NCBI GenBank assembly: GCA_020726505.1
Contig: JAHLEZ010000011.1
Location: forward strand, 1,364,001 to 1,428,000
Direction: 5' to 3'
Origin: Leptodontidium sp. MPI-SDFR-AT-0119
Lineage: Eukaryota; Ascomycota; Leotiomycetes; Helotiales; Leptodontidiaceae
Length of the DNA: 64,000 nucleotides
Position 1 is the first letter of the stretch. Each line of letters starts with the position of its first letter. Both the position numbers and the translations under genes were made by a program. Below, in pieces: positions 49,920 to 61,890 of this stretch. Below the pieces are notes generated by a model. It had not been told where the DNA came from. It did not search any database and saw only the letters and a program-made list of their open reading frames with translations.

Positions 49920-51268
49920 TCACAAGTGACTCTTCCCATCATCAGCCACCCATTCCAAAATTTCCAACACTTGCTTCTTCTCCGTCAAGGGCACTGGATT
50001 CGTCTTCAGCCATGCATCTTTTAAGCAGTTGGCCGCTAGGGCATCCGATTTCTCCCGTCCAACCCCTACTTCTTTTAACGTTCTAGGCATGCCTGGTTCC
50101 GTGATGATGGCACCGATGACATCCCCTGCATCAGCACTCTCTTTCTTCAGTTCTTGCTTTCTCAGTACCGCTACAACGGTATGTTCACCCCAGAGAATAT
50201 CTAGGACTTTGTGCTGCGGTGCCTTGACTCTCTCACCCCCATGTTGGACGTTGTACTTCAGCACAGCACGCAACATGATACGACTCATCTCTCCATGACC
50301 AACCCCCAAAGGGCCAAGTTGATTTCAGATACCATGGCTCCCACCTATAGGCAGTCCTGATCCAACACCTTTCATCGACTTAATAACACCTAACATCGAA
50401 TCTAGCCTGGCACTCTCATAATCCCAGTTCCGGTTGTGAGCAACAGGCTTGGAACGAGTAGTTTCAAGCCAGCAGAGAGGACCTCATCTGTCTCTGGTTC
50501 AGCTTTGATATCCAGCGAACACAAGTCCTCTACACAGTGATCCACAGCTCTGATACCAGTAGAAAACCAAATCCGCTCTGGGGTAGAGATGCTGAGTGCG
50601 GGATCTAGGATCACGAGATGAGCTAGCATAGACAGGTGTGTGAAGAGGTCTTTATGGTGAGCTCGAGTATCGGTACCACCTGCGAGAGCTGGGTGTTCTC
50701 CTCTAGAGAGGGAAGTTGGGATATTGATTACGGGGATTAGACATGGTTTTAGATGATTGGGTTTAGCTTCTGCGGCTATTTTGGAGAGGTCTTCCAGTAT
50801 TGAGACAGAGTTCGCGAGTGCCTACATGGGGACGTACAGTAGGTAGTTCGTGCCAGCCAGTCACTTACACTTCTTTCACGGTACGGTATGTAGGTTCTGG
50901 AAGAAAGGACATACAAATGTAATGATCTTCGCTCCATCTGTAAGAGATCCTGCACCAAGAGTCACGAGGGTATCAGATCCTTTCTCCCGAATATCGTTCA
51001 CAATCTCCACGATGTCGTCCCATGGCGTGTGAGGTTTGATGCCCTTCCTAACACCTACGATTTTCTCGCCTAGTGCTTTTTGTAAGCGTGTGAAGTTTTC
51101 CGTCTTACTGATTGAAGTTGAAACGATGATGTAGACTCGCGATGCATGGAATGTGTTGCTGATGTGGTGAGCACATGCTTCTGGGAAGGGGAGACCTGTA
51201 GAGATGTGTGGGTTGGGGTTGGGATTGGGATGGAAGGCGGGTCGGTAGGTTTCGTTTGGTGCTGCCAT
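49920..51268 (-). pseudogene. Iron-type alcohol dehydrogenase / maleylacetate reductase-like, decayed
   Basis: Minus strand: exon 51268-50915, GTATGT...TGTAG intron, second exon from 50821 to the final stop at 49920. The N-terminal half is intact and typical: LVTLGAGSLTDGAK for nucleotide binding, VINIPTSLSRGEHPALAGGT, and FSTGIRAVDHCVEDLC. Near 50415-50430 the frame shifts by one base, and homology resumes in another frame at ARLDSMLGVIKSM. Within that frame a TGA at 50325-50327 falls between GGSHGI and the QLGPLGVGHGE metal-site region. The rest, to the end at 49920, is again family-like. Intact relatives reduce maleylacetate or oxidise alcohols in aromatic compound breakdown. One frameshift plus one stop, with no intron able to remove both, indicates a pseudogene unless the assembly is wrong at two places. 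Confidence 0.75.
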
Positions 51269-52698
51269 GTTGGTGTTTTTACTTTGAGATAGTGATTACT
51301 GTAGAATTTTGTTCTCTTGTGAAGGAAGAAGATATGCTTTGAAAGTACGATCACAGCATCAACCCCACTCCCGCTGACATCCTCAAGGGGTAGCTCGGCT
51401 AGGCGAAGCAAACATTAGATCGTATTTACAACTTACTTGTTGTTAATCATGTTGCTCACATTGAGAATTTGTTCTTATTCTAAGCATAGAGTTGCTTTTC
51501 ATGGGTACTTCCTTGGTGCGGATTCTACAGTAGAATTGATCTTCATCGACTTTCTCATAAAGTGGTAGTGTGAAGCGATTTCCACTTATTCCAATTCTTG
51601 TCTCTGTTACTATCATATCTATCACTGGCATCGATGTCCTATTTGCGACAATTTTAGAGAGAGATCTTCTATCTAAGATTAGTATCTCCTGCAACAGCTT
51701 TCCAATTCCGGACTCTGAAGCAGCTTGATATTTCATAACTTCAGCCACTAGCGATTCTCATGACACTTCTAGCCAATTCAAGGAGTACTGACGCGACCTT
51801 GGAATGGATGAAGTCAAATTGATAGAAAGTTAGAATCGGTCTAGGTTGTTCAGCTTCTGCTCAATGCATCAGAAGTCATTGAGAAGACAGGTCAAGGAAT
51901 TCAACCGCCAATAAATCTTGTTATACTTGACATACTGCACACATGAAGAAGCCAGCCGCAAGGACAAAGATTGTGTTATAATTTGCGGGTCTCTTAACGA
52001 GAATGTTCTTCGGATATGTCACCCGAGCTTAAAGCCTTTAAATGGGGCTAGATTAATCGATTGAAGCTGTATTAAGCTTCGACAGGGACTAAACCGTAGA
52101 AGACTGGAATGTTCTGTGGAATAATTCTTCGAAAGTGGACACCATCTGCTCCGAATGATCGCCGGTTAGGGGTGGGTGCCCTTTCACTAAAAAGAACAAT
52201 ACTAGTGGCGAGACAATACTAAGGGGCTCGCTTAGGAGAACAATATTAAGCTCCCCCTTTCAACTTCACGAACTTCATCTCTGAACCTTCTAGACTGCCC
52301 AGATGTATTTCAAAGAGGATGAGTATCGCTTTATTCAGTTCTCCGAATGAAGCTCAATTCTGGTCAAGGAACAAGGCGACGATGAAGCTAGTACATGCCA
52401 CGAGGATACCAGAGCCGCCATGAAAACGTGGGACCTCGCCGTTATGATTTGCTCAAATACGAAACTCCTCGTTTGACTACTCCAGATACTGCTCCTGGGC
52501 AATATTTGTCTTTGTATCCATGGATAAGTGGTATCCAAAGAACGGCCTTCAGAATTTGTATATAATGTCCCTGATCACCTCGCTGTACAAGCTTTTTTCT
52601 TCACCCAAACACATCATACATATACGCACACACAAACTCCTACACATACTACCCAAACAACCTACAATAAGTCTTTCAGACCAACACATTCAATCACA
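51269..52698. other. Intergenic, upstream of the four-repeat peptide gene
   Basis: A 101-codon frame at 51443-51748 on the minus strand (EILILDRRSLSKIVANRTSM) is not recognised and may be chance. Bases 52559-52698 look like the promoter and leader of the repeat-peptide gene. Nothing else is supported. Confidence 0.4.
52559..52565 (+). promoter_or_regulatory. TATA box of the repeat-peptide gene
   Basis: TATATAA, 133 bp before the ATG, followed by a T/C-rich stretch (CTTTTTTCTTCACCC) and a CA-rich leader. This is the layout of strongly expressed fungal genes. Confidence 0.55.
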
Positions 52699-52863
52699 AT
52701 GTCTCCAAGCATCATCCAGAAGCGCCTCGGTGGCGGATCCTTCTGCACCATCCAACGAGGAGGCGGTGGATCTTTCTGTACCGTCCAACGTGGAGGCGGT
52801 GGATCCTTTTGCACAGTCCAACGTGGCGGTGGAGGATCCTTCTGCACAGTCCAGCGCTCCTAG
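52699..52863 (+). CDS. Small protein of four 11-residue GGGGSFCTVQR repeats (54 aa)
   Basis: I know no named family for it. The protein is a nine-residue head SPSIIQKR after Met, four repeats (52726-52758, 52759-52791, 52792-52824, 52825-52857) and a final Ser. The consensus unit is GGGGSFCTVQR; unit 1 begins with Leu and has Ile for Val. The units differ at many bases, but almost only at third codon positions (GGA/GGC, TTC/TTT, TGC/TGT, ACC/ACA, CAA/CAG, CGA/CGT/CGC), which argues for selection on the peptide. The ATG has a good context (CACAATG) behind a CA-rich leader and TATA box. There is no signal peptide and no visible intron. A KR dipeptide precedes the array, each unit ends in Arg, and each has one Cys. 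It could be a peptide precursor, a pheromone-like molecule or a metal-binding peptide. Confidence 0.7.
   Translation: MSPSIIQKRLGGGSFCTIQRGGGGSFCTVQRGGGGSFCTVQRGGGGSFCTVQRS
52726..52857 (+). repeat. Four 33 bp tandem repeats
   Basis: Four head-to-tail 33 bp units, 75-90 percent identical by eye, forming the body of the small gene. The unit length is a multiple of three, so several frames remain open across it, on both strands. Confidence 0.9.
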
Positions 52864-54201
52864 ATACCTCACTCCAGCCAGCCTTCGGTACTTCTAGCGA
52901 GTCAACAGCATGACACTTTCTACGCCAGAACATCGCGAGCATAACGGAGGACACATGGCAGAGGAGAGCCGACGGGAATAGAAGGGTCAATTTTTGAGCT
53001 GCAATCAGCTAACTTCGATTCAATGACGGACCGGTTGACGAACACACAAGGCAGGCGGCACGGATGAAGTTCCTGCTCGCACTGTACTTTTTCTCCTTTA
53101 TGATAAACGACATAGGACTTTTCGGACTTTGACTCTTGTGCACGAGAGGTGGGGATGGATGGTTTCTTTTTTTGCATTTGGAATTTAGCAGGCAGACAAA
53201 ATAATACATGCATGTTCTCTTCTGATGATTCAATCCGTTCGTGATGTAAATCGTGAAATTATAATTGTGCGAACAAGAATGAATGGAATAAGGCTCATAA
53301 AACAGATTATGTTACTAAAATATTGTAGATACCCGGGTGTGTACAAAGTGATTGGCTTTTATCTTCCACTAGATGTATACTCGGCCATAAGCAGGATACA
53401 AACACCCAAGCAAGGAAGCTTTCATCGTTCAAATTACATTGCATAATATGACATTTCAGAGAATGATAATTTGATACAAACTTCGACACGTATTCAAGAA
53501 AAAGAGAATAGAAAGAAGGCTCTTCATTTGGAAAAGCCATGTGCACCTACATTGACCATGTCAATGTGACCGCCTCGCTAAAAGATTGCTCGTCAATGGC
53601 ACCTTGCAGATGTGGAAGACAGCACGCTTTAGATTATATCTGAATTACAGGCTACCTTCCAGATTTCTTGTACAATTATATTGCTTATCAGCACGTATGC
53701 CTGGATGGTTGGCATTTTTTTCTAGATGGTGAAGCATCAAGATACTGCTGGCGTGAACTCAGTTAGGGCTGTCAGGTAAGCCAACACGAAGAGTGGCTAT
53801 AAACACCTAACAACGATTGGAGCATATCAAATGCCCTCGGTACCAAAGTCCCCTCGTATCCAGCTACATAACAAGTACTCAGTAGATGTGCATTAGTAAA
53901 ATAATGATTCGATGATGTTGACATGTTCGGTAAGGAGATAATTATGGATCGGCAATAAGAGCTCAGGCCAAGTTTCGACCATTTTTGGCCTAGCGTCACA
54001 ACTCCTCGAAACCTTGCCTTGGAGGCAAATCAGCAGCCGTCTGCCGGGCTGAGCTTGGATCGCGGAACTTTTTCGAAGCAGACGTAGAGAGCTGTTTGTG
54101 CCATCGTCACCGAGTCTGCCATCTCCCGCCATCGACCAGCCCTTGCCATTTCTTTCTTCCCGTTGCTCTCTATCTTCTCTTAATAATCCATTTGTTTCCA
54201 C
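52864..54201. other. Intergenic, repeat-peptide gene to TOM70
   Basis: No gene is supported in 1.3 kb. Bases 54095-54201 are CT-rich and probably the TOM70 leader. Confidence 0.4.
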
Positions 54202-56227
54202 ATGGCTGCCCCAAGCCCAATTCCTACGGGGAGACCCTTCCCAGATTTCGCGTCGTCAACACCTCCCTCTTCAGTATGGGATCGGATATCGACGTGGGCG
54301 GCTGAGAACAAGGCTGTCGTTTACACAATTGCTGGAGTAGCGATTGTTGTTTCAGGAGCCGGTGTTGCATACTATTTGACTGATTCGGTTTGTTGATCTT
54401 GATGCGCCCCTGGATAATGATGGTGTAGCTGACATTGAATCTTCAGAAAACTAACACAATCGGACGAGACTCGCCCAAGAAACCAAAGAAGGAGAAGAGA
54501 AGGAAGAAGGATGATGAGAAGAAGCCCGCAGACCTAGAGAAGGGCACAGTCGAGCCCAAGCCAAAGGCGCCAACTGTTGAATCGGTGGACGAACTCCCAG
54601 AGGTGGACGAGACAACCGTTGGAAACCTCTCCGAACAGGAACGAAAGGACTATGCCGCGAAGCTGAAAGCTGCCGGAAACACCGCTTACGGAGCCAAGGA
54701 TTATACCAAAGCAATCGATTTATATGGCAAAGCTATCATCTGCAAGCCCGACCCAATCTTCTACTCCAACCGTGCTGCATGCTACAATGCTCTTGGTCAA
54801 TGGGAGAAGGTCATTGAGGATACCACAGCTGCTATCAACCTCGACAACGAATACGTGAAGGCTTTGAACAGACGGGCACATGCCTACGAGAATCTCGAAA
54901 AGTTCAGCGAAGCTCTCCTCGATTTTACCGCCAGCTGCATCATCGATGGTTTCCGAAACGAAGCCAGCGCCCAAGCTGTTGAACGTCTGCTCAAGAAGGT
55001 TGCAGAAGCAAAGGGTAAAGCTATCTTAGCAAGCAAGGAGAAGCGACTCCCCAGCCCAACCTTTGTCACAAACTACCTCCAGAGTTTCCGGGCTCGACCC
55101 CCACCAGCTGGGTTGGAATTGGATGCTGAGATTGAGGAAGGTACTGGAATCGGACAACTTCAACATGGTCTACGAGCAATGGAGAAGAAGACTGGGGATG
55201 GATACGAGGAAGCGGCAGCTGCTTTCGACAAGGCGTTGGAGCTCGGTGAACTTGGAGACAACGAGGCGTTTGCGTACAACATGCGTGGAACGTTCAGATA
55301 TCTTCGTGGAGAGAACCGGGAGGCATTGGCTGATTTGACTAAGAGTGTTGATTTGCAACCTGCATTGACACAAAGTTTCATCAAGCGTGCCAGTATGCAC
55401 TTGGAGCTAGGTATGAAGAATAGCTGTTTGAATTGACTTTGACTAACAAGATGTAGGCGAGAAGGACCTTGCAGCAGAGGACTTTGAGAAGGCCATGGAA
55501 CAGAACAACGATGATCCCGATATCTACTACCACCGTGCCCAGCTGCACTTCATTCTTGGAGAGTTCGGAGATGCCGCCAAAGACTACCAAAAATCCATCG
55601 ACCTGGACAGGGATTTCATCTTCTCCCATATTCAACTCGGTGTAACACAATATAAGATGGGATCCATTGCTTCGTCGATGGCTACTTTCCGCCGGTGCAT
55701 CAAGAATTTCGATAAGGTTCCGGATGTATACAACTACTACGGAGAACTGTTGTTAGATCAGCAAAAGTACCAAGAGGCTATCGAGAAGTTCGACACAGCA
55801 GTTGAAATGGAGAAGCAAACCAAGCCTCTGGGAATGAACGTTCTCCCTCTCATCAACAAAGCCCTCGCACTTTTCCAATGGAAGCAAGATTTCGCCGAGG
55901 CCGAGAAGCTCTGCCAAAAGGCGCTCATCAGTAAGTCAATATCGCGTACAGAAATGAGCCAGCGCTAACCACATTTTAGTCGATCCCGAGTGCGACATTG
56001 CCGTTGCAACCATGGCGCAACTCCTGCTCCAACAGGGCAAGGTTACGGAAGCATTGAAATATTTCGAGCGAGCCGCCGAGCTTTCTAGAACCGAGGGCGA
56101 GATTGTGAATGCCTTGTCCTACGCAGAGGCTACACGAACACAGCTCGAGGTCCAAGAAAAGTATCCCAGACTCGCCAACAAGCTGCAAGGAATGAGCGGT
56201 GGATTGGGAGCACCACCTGTGCGCTAA
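54202..56227 (+). CDS. TOM70: Mitochondrial outer-membrane import receptor Tom70
   Basis: Exons 54202-54387, 54447-55410, 55457-55930 and 55980-56227; 623 residues against 617 in yeast. An N-terminal membrane anchor (about 39-60, [20 protein letters not shown]) faces the cytosol with a Lys-rich linker ([16 protein letters not shown]). TPR units follow: the clamp group begins [20 protein letters not shown] and includes [20 protein letters not shown] and [20 protein letters not shown]; later units include [20 protein letters not shown] and [18 protein letters not shown]. Tom70 docks Hsp70/Hsp90 and binds carrier preproteins before they enter the TOM channel. The first intron uses a GTTTGT donor immediately after the anchor. 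The gene is complete and its domain order is standard. Confidence 0.95.
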
Positions 56228-56860
56228 GCAACACGACATTGGAGGATTTGTGAGGGAGTGCGATTTTTGTTTGGGGATAGAGAGAGGGATAGGAAGGATT
56301 GGTGCATTCTGAGTATGTATGCGTGGCACGACTAGGAAGGGAGCTGAGGTGAGCTGGCGGTTGTGGGATAACCGATACAACCGTTCGTTCGTTCACATTG
56401 TAACTAATACTCCACTCGAAGGTAAGAGTGTGTACAGTAAAAGACGAATGACGCACTTTTTTCTATTGTACATCAATCTTCCTCCAGGCTGATCAGACTT
56501 CGTGAATGCCTTGTAAGTCTCATTTCTTTTCAAAAGCTGCCTGCCCGCTCAAGTGGTCGCCGTTCGGGTCTCAGGAATACCACCCAAGCCTTGGGCCACA
56601 AGCTCGACCTCGACTTGCAGGAAGTGAAAGCGGCGGCGGGTCTCAACTCAATCTCAGTGTCGATCAAAGTTTAATGTTCAAGTTGATCCTACGATTCTGG
56701 GGCCTCGAGCGACCAACTTCTCACACATCAGCGACGCCCACGCCGTGCACGAAGCTGTGCCTCCAATATAAACCTGCATGCAGGAAGAAATCGACCTGAC
56801 ACATCTTCCTCTCCCTCCCCATCCATCCACTGGTAGGTATTTGACATCCATCAATCACCC

Positions 56861-57033
56861 CTTCGCCGCATCCAAGCATCGGCAAAGCGGCAAACTCGTC
56901 CTGCTCATCCTCGTCCTACAATACACCAACGAAAAAGAAAAAATCAAGAGTGCCCGTTTGTAAGATCTTTCTATCCGATCGAATCGCATCAAAGTATGTT
57001 ATGTCTTCGCCGCATGCAAGCATCGGCAAGGCG
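56861..57033 (+). repeat. Pair of 29 bp direct repeats
   Basis: CTTCGCCGCATCCAAGCATC at 56861 continuing to 56889, and the same with two changes at 57005-57033, 144 bp apart in the gene-free region downstream of TOM70. Confidence 0.75.
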
Positions 57034-60000
57034 TTAATATGGCGTCTTGTTGGGTTGGTATCTGAACCAAAACTAACAGATCTCGGTTAGAGAGAGGGGA
57101 AGGGGGAGGAGGGAGATAGGGTAGGTTGTTTGCACGGAGGAGCGAGCCGACGGGATGAATGCTGTTGGTGCCTTATTCCTCTTTTCTTCTCTTTTATTTT
57201 CTGCTTGTTGAAAGGGATTATCGAGCTTCGCCGTGTAGATGCAGCGGTAGCCGGTACTGGTATGGCGGGTATTTGGTTTCTCAAATCCAGATGCACAGTT
57301 GATGGTTTGGTTGGATTTGAAAGAGAAAACCAACGATGACGTGTCAGTTAGTTGGGCTCATCCGATCCTTTTCTTGTCTTTCGTGGTGTTTTTGCTACAC
57401 CGCTACCAGCCTGCCAGCCAGCCAGCCGGCTGAGACGGATTTGATGTTTGGAAAAGATGACTTCCTTGCGATTGGATGTATGAAGTGCACCAACAAAGGG
57501 AAGTACCTACCATTCATTCATGGCTTTTCAGTTCTACGTACCTCTTCCAGTAGAAGGAAAGCCCGAGCAACACATCAAGTCTCACTAACAGGCTCCATCA
57601 AGCCACCAAGAAAGCGACCAAAACTGCGCATCTGATGGTAAAACCCGCCATCTCCATCCCCATCTCCATCAAGACCTCCTCTACCTCATTAATACAAATA
57701 ACAAGCAAATAAAGTCAAAACCAGGCGTCTGTCTACAAGCGCCTGCCCGCGCCGCGCCTCACGCCTCACGACCAAGCAGAACCAAAGTGTAATCGTCGCT
57801 GTCACATCTTCATTGGCTATCTTGAAGCTGCGGCTTGGCCAATGGCCTTCAAAGGATGGGATGGCGAAGGAAGGAATAGACGCAGCCGCTCCATCCATGG
57901 ACGACATCTTGTTATTTTGACTCTTAAGATACTAATTTCCAATTCTCCTTTTTTTTTTCTTTCTTTGTTATACTCTCTCTCTTCTATTGGTTCTTGGGAA
58001 ATCTGTCTCTCGAAAAGGATATGGAATAGACTGTGGTCGAGGATGGATGTTGACTAACCTGACCCAACCCCCGCAAATACCTGGTTACCTACAGTACTGT
58101 CTTACAGTACCCACCCGGCTACCGGCTTACCCATCAGGTCGTACGGTGCGGTACTGTACACTACTGCAGCAAGCAAGCAGGAGGAAAAAAAAAGCTCGAG
58201 CGGAAAAGAACCATAATTAACACACAAAAATAGAAACGGCAGTACAGATACCCACCCCACTGGCTAAATTAGGAACAAATTAGCCTCTCAAATTTATTGT
58301 TTTGTCAGTCGGCCGTCGGCTGCACTGGCTACCTACCTAGTCGAGTCTTGGTACTCCGTAAGGGAGCTAATTTTCTCTTCTTTGAGAAGAGTGGAGGCGA
58401 TGGCGGCTGCCGCGAGATGGGGAAGGGTCCGAAGGGAAGGGAAAGGATGGGAAGGTTACATGCGCTTAGTATTTGACTTTCTTGTCTTTTAGCTTTGGTT
58501 TTGGTCAAACGGCTTTTGAAATTCGGTCACGGGTGTAGGTAGGTGGGAATTCCGTAGGTCGGGATGGGATGGGATGGATTGAGATCTGACAGGAGTTTGA
58601 TTTTTGATTTTTTTGACTTTTCTGGCGTGGTGTTTTGCGGCAGTCGGGGAGGGAAGAAAGGGCGTTCTTGAAACTATGACACCGGCATTGTTGATTTTTA
58701 CTTTACGTGCCTTATCGGTATTGCTGTGCATGGCATGGACGGACGCGAATTTTACTTACCTTTCCGAACGAGTTTCACGGTACTTACTTACTGGCCAGTT
58801 GGTTTCCCAGAAGACTTTGTTTTGGTACGGTAGTGTGAAGGGACCGTGAAGACGGGAGATCAGACATCCCCTTTTCCATGGGAATGGGATGAAACGAAAC
58901 GAGATGTTTGAGGTAGTATTGGATGAGATTTTAGTTTAGTTTAGGTATCAGTCGTATCACATCACGGGGGATGAAAAAGAGTTGAGAGTTGAGAATGAGA
59001 TAGATGTGTGCTGCCCCTGAACCCCCTCCGCTTGAAGCCTCGAAGCCGCATGGCATCGGGGATGTGAATCCTACCCACGCCTCCTCTCGGTCGCTCGCTC
59101 AGATGGAGGCTTGAGTGTCTCAAGGAAAGTCTCCGAGCTCGGAACTCTTGATCGATCAGTACAGTAAGTATACATACAGAATTATCTTGAGAGAAAGTTT
59201 GATATTAATTTGATTTTTTTGTGAATCTGAATCTGAATCCAAAACTCAATTGAGTTGGAAGCAAAAGCCCTGTCTATATTGATTTCCCAGATAAGCTTTC
59301 TATGTAGGTCGGTAATTTGATTACGAATGAGTACAGTACCTGCTGCCGCGGTCACGACTCTGTGTTCTGGAAGAGTGGTCACAGGCGGTTAGGTTTTATT
59401 GGTTGCATACGGACAATAATACCTACCTAGGACAGAAACTCGCACGAGCAAACACGAAAAGGAAAAGCCTGTAAGCGAGGACGGACATCGGACGGAATAG
59501 AGCAGTGATTGAGTGAGTGAAAAATGAGACTTTGTTGGAAGGTGTTGTGAAATGCGACTCTAGATGCAATGCAGCGGATAGGAGAAGGGCTGGCTGGGTG
59601 GCTTGACAAAAGGAAGAAGGTTGTTTATGGAAAGGGTGATGGATGTTCGTCTGATGTTTCGAACCGAGGGGGTTATCGTCTGAAAGATGAAGTCAAAGCA
59701 GATGGATGGATGGGATGATGGTCTGCTTGGGCCTGATCTCGGATTCTGACGGGAGTTCGTGCGGATGCGATGGATTGCGGATAGGGATTAAGGAGAGAGA
59801 GTTGTTTCATGTGTGTGGTTGATGTTCTGGAATGCTTCAATGTCCCAAGTGAACTCGAGACTTTCAAGAAGTTCGATATACTAGAAAACTTTGGACATTG
59901 TCATCATTAGAATACCCTACAGCTCCAGGAACTTTACTTCATTTTCCTCAAGAACAAATCGAGATGAGAAAAAGCTCCTTCACTCCCTCATCTACTGTAC

Positions 60001-61830
60001 AAACCCACAAGTCTCCGCTCCCCGATAGCGAGATGATAAGCTCCATGTCCACGATCCCCCTCCTCGGCTCCATCTGAACTGTTGATTTTCAGGTCTGATG
60101 TCTGAGCACCTTGTCTCGAAACAAGAAACAAACGATGATCACCAACTCCACGTTTCCAACTTACCCGGAAAATCCTCAAACACCAGCAGCACGCACCACC
60201 ACCTGAACCGTAAATGTTGGGGGCGGCGAGAACAGACCTAGAATCGAAATTTGATCAGGAGGATGCAAGGAGTAGGGGATGGGATGAACTGTTGCTTGCA
60301 TAGGTGCAGCTGCTTTGTCTGATGTTTAGTTTTCTTTTGATGTTGTTGTTTTGGATATCAAACGAGACATGGCTGGCTGCGTGAAGTCAGGAGACTGGCA
60401 GGTGGAGGTCGGTAGCGATGTCAGCGAGGTACCGTACATGGAGGGGAGGAAGGAGAAGAGGAAAGCTTGGCCGGGTACGTACCACAACATCGAGCAAGCA
60501 TGGATGCAAGCATGCCACAGGGTAGGATTTCCCCAATCAAGCTAGAACACCATTGAATTTATCCCGGGACGTGCGTAATCGATTATTCCTCCCTCTTTCT
60601 CTTCTCGATGGGTGAGCAACGGCCGACGGCCATGGCGACCTTCCGTACCCTGCCCTGCCCTGCCCTAGGTACCATCCGTACTGTTCATGACTGACTGCCC
60701 GCCTAGCTGTCCATCTGGCGGTTTTTTCATTGATGAATTGCCGCCGCCGGCTAAATCTGGACTTGTGAGTGGATGAGGTGTGGGTCTGGATATGGATATG
60801 GATGCGGAGGAGGGCCGAGATGGCGGAGTAAGGCATCCTGTCTGTCCATATCCAATTCTCTCTTCTGACTCCTGGGCTTATCTGACCTTGCACTTTCCTT
60901 CCATTTGCTAAACTCTGGTTCCTTTGATTCTTCGATTGCATGCGTACGTACATCCAGGCATTTTAAAATGTTGGTGTTGGGTGTTGGTCTTGGAATAGGG
61001 GACAGGGGACATAACCAACAAGAATTGGAGCCGGAGATGGGATCTTGATGAAGTGAAAGATGGAAGACATGGGGGTGGGTAATCTGGAATGGGTCTGGGC
61101 ACGGCACGGTCCATCCCCGGGCTTTGCTCTTTCTTAGAAATACAATACCTTGCTTGCCTTGACCTTCCCACTTGAGCTCGACGAGGGGAATGGAAGGGGA
61201 GGGAGGGTCCCTACAGTACTGCCGATATCATGATCCTTGAAATCATAGCTACATATTACAGTAGATACAGCAGGAAGACAAGAATCCAAACCAAAATAAC
61301 ACGGACCCCACAAACTGCTGTCCCTGCTTTGAAACATGCAACAACAACAACACTTACTTACCGTTTCTGAAATCTGACTTCATCCAGAGCAAAAAGGAGG
61401 AGTCAAGTCATGTCATGTCAAGCTCACAGACGCAGAACAGAAACACAAGCTCGCAAAACAGACGCACCCGAGGAGCTAAAGCCCGTACGAGGACGGCACA
61501 GCTCCCCTAGCTACGTACCTCGTTAGCCTCCTGTCAGCAAAAAAGCTCGTCCCCGTCCCCATCGGCTCATCCTCATCCTGGGCTTTAGGTTATGTACAAG
61601 GTAGGCTACGCTTGGCCGGGCCTGCAGGGCGTCTGCAAGAGCAACACCAACTGACCACCACCAACTTTAGCGCGATTGGAAAATACTTTCTAAGGCGAGC
61701 TAAGCTTCGACTGCAGTGAGCAATTTTAGCAACGACCATGAGCACAAGCAGCACAACGGCCGATGGAGGTGGCACGGGGACCGACAGTAGACCCAAGGAG
61801 GCAAAGGCACAAGGCAGTATGCAGGTAGGA

Positions 61831-61890
61831 GCAAGGTAAAGTAAGGTAAAAGTAAGGTAAGGTAAGGCAAGGCAAGACAAGGCAAGGGTG
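61831..61890. repeat. AAGGT/AAGGC pentamer-type tract
   Basis: About ten imperfect units of AAGGTA, AAGGC and AAGTA lie 0.6 kb upstream of the DUF3455 gene. Simple-sequence DNA; no coding role. Confidence 0.6.

Noticed and set aside
51443..51748. 101-codon minus-strand frame
   Set aside because: No recognised domain, splice sites or promoter; frames of this size are common by chance in this window.
52662..52847. Minus-strand frame of KDPPPPRWTVQ units
   Set aside because: It has no ATG and no promoter signals; its conservation follows from sharing wobble positions with the plus frame. It is not fully excluded.
52520..52897. 125-codon alternative frame across the 33 bp repeats
   Set aside because: In that frame the units differ by many amino-acid changes, unlike the frame from 52699, and the upstream part covers the leader.
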